From assembly GCA_944323485.1 (NCBI GenBank), contig CALUSR010000004.1, forward strand, positions 1 to 64,000: a stretch of DNA of 64,000 nt, read 5' to 3'. The first letter of the stretch is position 1, and the number at the start of each line of letters is the position of its first letter. The notes under the pieces were generated by a model that did not search any database, had not been told where the DNA came from, and worked only from the letters and a program-made list of their open reading frames with translations. This document shows positions 59,043-64,000 of the stretch, in pieces. Source of the DNA: Candidatus Gastranaerophilales bacterium (GTDB taxonomy: Bacteria > Cyanobacteriota > Vampirovibrionia > Gastranaerophilales > CAJFVJ01). Made by a program: the position numbers and the translations under genes.

Positions 59043-60404
59043 TTAAACTTTTTCTTTAAGAAGCTGGGCTGCTGTTAGGGTGATATCTATAGATGTGGAG
59101 AACGGAGGAGCGTAGGGCAGATCAGTTTTGAGATAATCATCGAGAGTCAAACCATGGCTTATAGCTGTTGCTATGGCGTTTATTCTTTGGGTTACATTTC
59201 CTTCTCCGACTATTTGAGCACCAAGGATTCTGTTGCTGTTTTTTGCGGCAACCAGTTTCATTGTAATTTTTTTTGCATCAGGCATATATCCGGACATATC
59301 TATATCAGAGATTACTATACTTTTGTAGTTTATATTATTTTTTGCAGCCTCTTCTTCTCCAAGTCCTGCTATTGCCGCTTTGAAGTCATAGAATTTTGTA
59401 ATAGCGGAGCCTATTACTCCTTTGAAGGGATATCTGTTTTCAAATAAGTTTTGAGCTACTATTCTCCCTTCTTTGTTTGCCGTTGTTCCAAGAGGTATAA
59501 ATACCGGTTTCTGGGTTACAAGGTGTGTTTTTTCCGTACAGTCGCCTGCTGCAAAGATGTCTTTTATGCTTGTCTGCATATATTCGTTAACTTTGATTGC
59601 TCCGCTCGGACCTAGTTTCAGGTTTATACTCTGTGCCAGTTTTGATTCAGGTTCAACACCTATTGCAATAACTACCATATCAACATCTACTATATGCCCG
59701 CTTTTCATTTCTATTTGTTTTACATTTCCAGAGTTATCAGGGATAAATCTTTTTATATGGGCATTTATGTAAGTCTGGATATTAGGTATTTTTTCTGTAT
59801 AGTCAAGCAATAAATCGCTCATATCATCATCAAGATGGTTCATTATATGTGAGTCTTTTTCTATAATTTTTGTATTTAGCCCTTGATAAGTGAACGCTTC
59901 TGCCAGTTCAAGCCCAACATAACCAATGCCTACGATTGCTGCTGTTTTGGCTTTTTGCATTGCATTTTTGATATTTATGGAGTCCTGAAGAGTTCTTATT
60001 TGAAATATGTTATTGTAGTTTATCCCTTCTATATTCGGAGTGATTGATTTTGCGCCTGTTGCGATGAGCAGTTTTGTATAAGGATATTCAATTATTTTTT
60101 GTGTCTGTAAATTTTTTGCAAAGATAGTTTTTTTTGCAGGGTTTATATCAAGAATTTCATGATGGGTAAAAACATTTATTCCTGATTTTCTGAATTCTTC
60201 GGGTGTGCGTACAAGGAGTTCCTCGAGAGTTTTAATTTCTCCTTTTATATAATAGGGCATTCCGCAGGCTGAGTAAGATGTGTATTTTTCTTTTGTGAAC
60301 ATTGAAATATTCAACCCCGGGTAATCTCTTTTTGCTTTTGCTGCAGCCTTTGCACCTGCTGCGCTTGCTCCTATTATGACCAGGTGTTCGTTTTCGTAGC
60401 TCAT
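59043..60404 (-). CDS. CoA-disulfide reductase/NADH oxidase family flavoprotein
   Basis: The 453-residue flavoprotein has the FAD motif VIIGASAAGAKAAAKAK (9-25) and the redox cysteine Cys47 in SACGMPYYIKGE, the pattern of single-Cys disulfide reductases (CoADR, Npx, Nox). A second dinucleotide motif is AIVGIGYVGLELAEAF, and IFAAGDCTE the FAD ribityl site. It probably reduces CoA disulfide, peroxide or oxygen with NAD(P)H, which suits an anaerobe that also has a flavodiiron protein. The acceptor cannot be told. No rhodanese domain is attached. Confidence 0.88.
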   Translation of the reverse strand: MSYENEHLVIIGASAAGAKAAAKAKRDYPGLNISMFTKEKYTSYSACGMPYYIKGEIKTLEELLVRTPEEFRKSGINVFTHHEILDINPAKKTIFAKNLQTQKIIEYPYTKLLIATGAKSITPNIEGINYNNIFQIRTLQDSINIKNAMQKAKTAAIVGIGYVGLELAEAFTYQGLNTKIIEKDSHIMNHLDDDMSDLLLDYTEKIPNIQTYINAHIKRFIPDNSGNVKQIEMKSGHIVDVDMVVIAIGVEPESKLAQSINLKLGPSGAIKVNEYMQTSIKDIFAAGDCTEKTHLVTQKPVFIPLGTTANKEGRIVAQNLFENRYPFKGVIGSAITKFYDFKAAIAGLGEEEAAKNNINYKSIVISDIDMSGYMPDAKKITMKLVAAKNSNRILGAQIVGEGNVTQRINAIATAISHGLTLDDYLKTDLPYAPPFSTSIDITLTAAQLLKEKV

Positions 60405-60477
60405 TTTATTATCCTTATTCGAAAATAATTTTTAATTATTATAAATAAGGTCTATGAGCTTTTAATCCCTAAAAAGT

Positions 60478-62250
60478 TTAATTATTTCTCAAAAAATATC
60501 CTGCAAGCTGTTTATGAGGAATTACATGGACAATCGGACGTCCATGAGGACAGGTTTTCGGGTGTTTTGTCGTCAGCCATTGCGATATCAAATCGCTCAT
60601 TTGTTTATGAGTAAGCGGTTCATTTGCTTTGATTGCACTATGGCAAGCTGTTGATATGAGAATTTCGTTTCCAGCTTTTTCGAATGAAGAGTGAAGTGCT
60701 TTCAGAATATCCTGCAAAAGTGATTGCTGGTCTTTGTTTGAAAGCATCTGAGGTATTTTTTTGAACATAACCTCTTTATCGCTGATGATATGTATTTGAT
60801 ATCCGTATTTTTCCAGTAATTTTTGATTTTGTTCTATTAAACTTACATCCTGAGGTTCGAGTTCGATTATATCGGCTAATAAAAGTATTTGAGATGAGCA
60901 ATCTTTTGTTTCGAGAAGTTTTTCATAGAGATATCTCTCATGAGCTATATGCTGGTCGATTATCTGCAGAGAATTATCCATCTCGATGAGAATATATGTG
61001 TTTGCATATTGCCCGATTATTCTGAAAGGCTTTTGCGTTTCTTCGTTTTTTTCTTCAAATGCGGCAATTTCAATTTTTGAAACAGGCTCTTCATATGTCG
61101 GGAGAGTTTCTTTGATTTTGCTGAAATTTATGAAACTCGGCTGGAAGCTTGTGTCTGTTTTTGGGGTATAGACTCTTGGGGCTGAAGAAAACAGTTCTGT
61201 TTCTTTCGGAACTTCTTCAAAAACACTGATTTCTTCAGCTTCTGTCTGCTGAACTTTCGGTAGTTCAGTCAGAGCTTCTTTGAGAGCAGAGTAGACGAAG
61301 TTGAAAATCTGATTCGGGTTGATGTATCTGACTTCTCTTTTTGCAGGATGGACGTTTATGTCTACCTGATCAAGAGGAATTGATAAATATACCGCACTGA
61401 ACGGGTATTTTCCCCGAGGTATCATTTCTTCATAAGCTGTTGTAATTGCTTTCTGCATAATCGGGCATTTTACCGTTCTGTTGTTCAAGAATGTATAAAC
61501 AGCACGCTTATTTGATCTGACAAATTCAGGACTGCTTGTGTAGCCGATAACTTTAAGCCCTGATAGTTCGTCTGTTTTTTCTATTTTATTCAGCTCAGAC
61601 ATAAGGTCGGGTGAGTATATTTCGCTCAGAGTTGTTGATATATCTCCGCTGCCTGTTGTTTTGAGAGAAGTATGTCCGTTGTTCTCCAGAGTAAAAGCCA
61701 CTGAAGGATTTGCAAGAGCAAGATTTTGCATCAGCTCCAGTATGAGAGAATATTCTGTTCTTGATGTTTTGAGAAATTTCAGACGGGCAGGGGTGTTGTA
61801 GAAGAGGTCTTTTACTTCCATGATTGTTCCGGTTGCACATCCTATAGGAGATGTTTTTACATCAGAGTCAGCACATTCTACTTTTGTTCCTGTTTCATCA
61901 TCTGCAGTTTTTGTTATACAGGTGAGCTTTGCTATTGATATAATGCTTGCGAGGGCTTCTCCTCTGAAACCGAGAGTTGATATTTCAAAAAGATCTTTTT
62001 CCGTTTCTATCTTGCTTGTTGCATGTCTCAAAAATGCAAGAGTGATATCTTCTTTGATAATTCCTGAGCCGTTATCTGCGACTCTTATATCTCGGCAGTC
62101 ATTTGAAATTTTAATTTCTATTTTTTTTGAGCCTGCATCAATTGAGTTTTCGACGAGTTCCTTTACAACTGATGATGGTCTTTCTATTACTTCACCTGCT
62201 GCTATTTTATTTGATAGGTTTTTATCTAAGAGTTTTATGCGTTTTGTCAT
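60478..62250 (-). CDS. mutL: DNA mismatch repair protein MutL
   Basis: The 590-residue protein has the GHKL ATPase (KIAAGEVIERPSSVVKELVE, ENSIDAG with the catalytic Glu, DNGSGI, RGEALASI). The C-terminal domain has the endonuclease motif DQHIAHERYLYE near 432 and the metal-binding CPHGRP near 570. It is therefore a nicking MutL as in bacteria without MutH. MutS is not in the window. It starts two bases after the stop of hydG, so the two share a transcript. Confidence 0.96.
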   Translation of the reverse strand: MTKRIKLLDKNLSNKIAAGEVIERPSSVVKELVENSIDAGSKKIEIKISNDCRDIRVADNGSGIIKEDITLAFLRHATSKIETEKDLFEISTLGFRGEALASIISIAKLTCITKTADDETGTKVECADSDVKTSPIGCATGTIMEVKDLFYNTPARLKFLKTSRTEYSLILELMQNLALANPSVAFTLENNGHTSLKTTGSGDISTTLSEIYSPDLMSELNKIEKTDELSGLKVIGYTSSPEFVRSNKRAVYTFLNNRTVKCPIMQKAITTAYEEMIPRGKYPFSAVYLSIPLDQVDINVHPAKREVRYINPNQIFNFVYSALKEALTELPKVQQTEAEEISVFEEVPKETELFSSAPRVYTPKTDTSFQPSFINFSKIKETLPTYEEPVSKIEIAAFEEKNEETQKPFRIIGQYANTYILIEMDNSLQIIDQHIAHERYLYEKLLETKDCSSQILLLADIIELEPQDVSLIEQNQKLLEKYGYQIHIISDKEVMFKKIPQMLSNKDQQSLLQDILKALHSSFEKAGNEILISTACHSAIKANEPLTHKQMSDLISQWLTTKHPKTCPHGRPIVHVIPHKQLAGYFLRNN

Positions 62251-62252
62251 GT

Positions 62253-63632
62253 TTAGATGTAGATATCCCTTTCTCCTGACGCTATTTTAGATAGCTTTTC
62301 TCTTACATTCTTTTGTATATTTGCATCTTCTATTTCCGATACACGCTGTTCGATGAGTTTTATACCTGCTTCTCTGACGTTTGTTGGAGCGTAGTCATCA
62401 AGAAATTCTCTAAAGGTAAGAAGAGCATTTGAGTTGCAGAATCTTTTGATTAGTCCGGGTTTTGCTAAATCCATAAAGTCTTTGCCTACTCTGCCTTTTC
62501 TGTAGCAGGCTGTACAAAAACTCGGGGTATAACCATGTTCTATCAACTCCATAATTACCTCAGAGACACTTCTGTGGTCTGCCATCTCAAACTGTTCTGT
62601 GCAGTCTTTATAAACTTTATAGCCGCCAGGATTGACTTTTGACTCGGCGCTTATTTGAGATATTCCCAGTTCTAGCAGCTCTCTTCTCAGCTGAGGAGTT
62701 TCTCTTGTTGATAGAATCATTCCTGTATAAGGAACTGATAATCTCAAGACTGCTACCAGTTTTTTAAAGTCTTTATCGGTCATCGCAGCCGGTGGATTAT
62801 CTGAGAAAGCGACACCTTCAGCGTGCTCTATTCTCGGCACTGATATGGTATGCGGACCGCAGCCGTATTTTTTGTCAAGGTGAGCGGCATGCATCAGTGT
62901 TGCTAGTGTTTCATATTTGTAATCGGCAAGTCCGAAGAGAGGCCCTATTCCTACATCGCTGATACCTGCATCCATAGCTCTGTCCATAGCTTCAAGACGC
63001 CATTCGTAGTTTGATTTTTTTCCAGCAGGGTGTGCTTGTATGTAAGTCGGTTTGTGGTATGTTTCCTGAAAGAGCTGATAAGTTCCGATACCAAAAGTGT
63101 TCAGACGTCTGAAATCTTCTACGCTGAGAGGTGCTATGTTGATGTTAATACGTCTTATTTCTCCTTTGAACGCTTTTTCATGATAAATTCTGTCCATAAT
63201 TTCCTGAATATAGTCAAGACCTGCAAGTTTGTAGTCTTCACCAGTCAGGAGGACTATTCTTTTATGTCCGAGTTTCATTATGGCTTTTGCTTCTTCAACA
63301 ACTTCTTCAGGAGTGAGGTGGACTCTTTTTGTTACTTTGTTATCACGTCTGAATGCGCAGTAAACGCAATTATTTGAACAGTAGTTGCTTGCATACAACG
63401 GTGCAAACAGGACGATTCTTTTTCCATAAATCAGCTCTTTGAGTTCTTTTGCTGCTTTAAAAATTTTGTCTAAAAGGATGTCATCTTCGACATTCAATAA
63501 TTTTGCCGATTCTTCCAATGAAATCCCTTTCATATGAAGAGCCTTATCGAGAATTTCTTCAACTTCGCCAGATTTTGGCTTTTTATCCATTAACTCTTGT
63601 ATAAGACTGTCGTCGATGATTTGTTCCGCCAT
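62253..63632 (-). CDS. hydG: [FeFe]-hydrogenase maturase HydG
   Basis: HydG is a radical SAM tyrosine lyase that makes the CO and cyanide ligands of the hydrogenase H-cluster. The 459-residue protein has the SAM cluster ligands Cys85, Cys89 and Cys92 (CSNNCVYC). A second cluster motif (CTAC with FC about 22 residues later, around 370-400) with RKGRVGKDFMDLAKPG is the HydG-specific end that ThiH lacks. HydE, HydF and the hydrogenase are not in the window. It implies hydrogen metabolism. mutL follows two bases later. Confidence 0.94.
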   Translation of the reverse strand: MAEQIIDDSLIQELMDKKPKSGEVEEILDKALHMKGISLEESAKLLNVEDDILLDKIFKAAKELKELIYGKRIVLFAPLYASNYCSNNCVYCAFRRDNKVTKRVHLTPEEVVEEAKAIMKLGHKRIVLLTGEDYKLAGLDYIQEIMDRIYHEKAFKGEIRRININIAPLSVEDFRRLNTFGIGTYQLFQETYHKPTYIQAHPAGKKSNYEWRLEAMDRAMDAGISDVGIGPLFGLADYKYETLATLMHAAHLDKKYGCGPHTISVPRIEHAEGVAFSDNPPAAMTDKDFKKLVAVLRLSVPYTGMILSTRETPQLRRELLELGISQISAESKVNPGGYKVYKDCTEQFEMADHRSVSEVIMELIEHGYTPSFCTACYRKGRVGKDFMDLAKPGLIKRFCNSNALLTFREFLDDYAPTNVREAGIKLIEQRVSEIEDANIQKNVREKLSKIASGERDIYI

Positions 63633-63796
63633 AATTCCGTCCCCCTTTGGTATATGAATTTATTCAAATATCTGATATAATTATAGAGCTAAAATTAAAA
63701 AGATTAAATAAAACAAAGAAAATATTAAGATTTTAAGATTTATAGCAAGTTTATTTTTTTACAAACTTTATTCAGCGTGAAAGGAAGGGATGAGCT

Positions 63797-64000
63797 ATGA
63801 TGATAGATGCAATAAATCCTTTGATGTCTTTTAGAGGAAAGTACAGGGTTGAAGTTCCTGAAAATAAGGATGACAAGTCGGATTTGATATCTCTCTCAAA
63901 AGACGCTGATGATTACGGGCTTATTATGGAAGGAATAGGGCTCGGTAACAGTTTTGTTGAAGTTGATATGCCGGATGAAGAAGACGAATCTTTTGAAACA
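63797..64000 (+). CDS. Lineage-specific protein with SFRG motif (3' end outside window)
   Basis: The frame is open from ATG 63797 to the window edge (68 residues seen). AAGGAAGGG lies just upstream; ATG 63800 is an alternative start. It begins MMIDAINPLMSFRGKYRVEV, an N-terminal SF(K/R)G motif like that of the gene at 22297, and continues with an acidic region (PDEEDESFE). No signal peptide is visible. A GCAA at 63745 is followed by T-rich sequence that only loosely fits the shared element. Confidence 0.6.
   Translation, partial: MMIDAINPLMSFRGKYRVEVPENKDDKSDLISLSKDADDYGLIMEGIGLGNSFVEVDMPDEEDESFET

Noticed and set aside
1-64000. CRISPR arrays, IS elements, prophage, tRNA genes
   Set aside because: No regularly spaced direct repeats of 25-40 bases with unique spacers, no transposase or integrase motifs, and no cloverleaf with a T-arm GTTCRA were seen. 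The only tandem repeats lie inside coding genes.

Overview
The window reads as a chromosomal segment of an anaerobic, low-GC, Gram-negative bacterium. The best fit is the gut-associated non-photosynthetic cyanobacterial lineage (Melainabacteria/Vampirovibrionia, probably Gastranaerophilales); this is inferred from gene content, not from a phylogeny. An outer membrane is indicated by lpxK, a family 9 (heptosyltransferase-like) glycosyltransferase and an MlaE/MlaF/MlaD lipid-transport set. A secreted protein with three S-layer homology domains fits a cyanobacterial-type envelope. hydG ([FeFe]-hydrogenase maturation), a flavodiiron protein with rubredoxin, and the absence of respiratory or photosynthetic genes point to anaerobic fermentation. 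TTG and GTG starts recur, and many small lineage-specific proteins have strong AGGAGG-like ribosome sites.

Layout. 1-4.8 kb: 3' part of an EF-hand/PGPSTD-repeat protein, a soluble histidine kinase followed by a REC-degenerate GGDEF-REC protein, a nitroreductase and a secreted TPR-like protein. 4.8-13 kb, minus strand: an LCP envelope ligase, an APC permease, then the abutting run mlaE-mlaF-mlaD-lpxK-heptosyltransferase. 13-21.8 kb: cytosolic metzincin, Hsp20, a 2-hydroxyacyl-CoA dehydratase activase-like pair, a pseudo-catalytic alpha/beta hydrolase with a PHP phosphoesterase, ThiE-like protein, an ECF sigma factor with a zinc-finger anti-sigma, a 46-codon gene behind a palindromic operator, an MDR dehydrogenase and ubiE/menG. 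21.8-22.1 kb: RNase P RNA. 22-31.6 kb: HPF, an LL-DAP aminotransferase, an HtrA-like protease, two tiny genes, the polyamine run speD-speE-speB and a large M16 peptidase. 31.6-41 kb: SWIM-SNF2 helicase, SLH protein, flavodiiron and flavodoxin-rubredoxin operon. 41-51 kb: DivIC-like protein, sugar-nucleotide pyrophosphorylase, several small membrane/coiled-coil proteins, OppF-type ATPase, MurQ, PilZ plus folP, BioY, RimI. 51-64 kb: CDF transporter, RSH, Lgt, two paralogous coiled-coil genes, PdxJ, CoA-disulfide-reductase-like protein, MutL and HydG.

The most interesting signal is a set of lineage-specific genes (about 26.1, 28.7, 38.1, 44.0, 56.5 and 57.3 kb) preceded by one element, GCAA followed by 17 (once 18) bases and TTTTTATA. 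It looks like a promoter for a dedicated sigma factor. Three of these genes (38097, 56505, 57265) form an undescribed paralogous family of about 130-148 residue coiled-coil proteins. Next to two of them lies a unit that keeps the promoter element and the terminator but has no coding sequence, and so may make a small RNA of about 125 nt. Other points worth checking are an internal start that could make free rubredoxin from a flavodoxin-rubredoxin gene, a possibly leaderless histidine kinase mRNA, and a structured 3' region at 56.7-56.86 kb.

No tRNA, 16S/23S rRNA, insertion sequence, prophage or CRISPR array was seen. All assignments are from reading the sequence and motifs; no database search was run.
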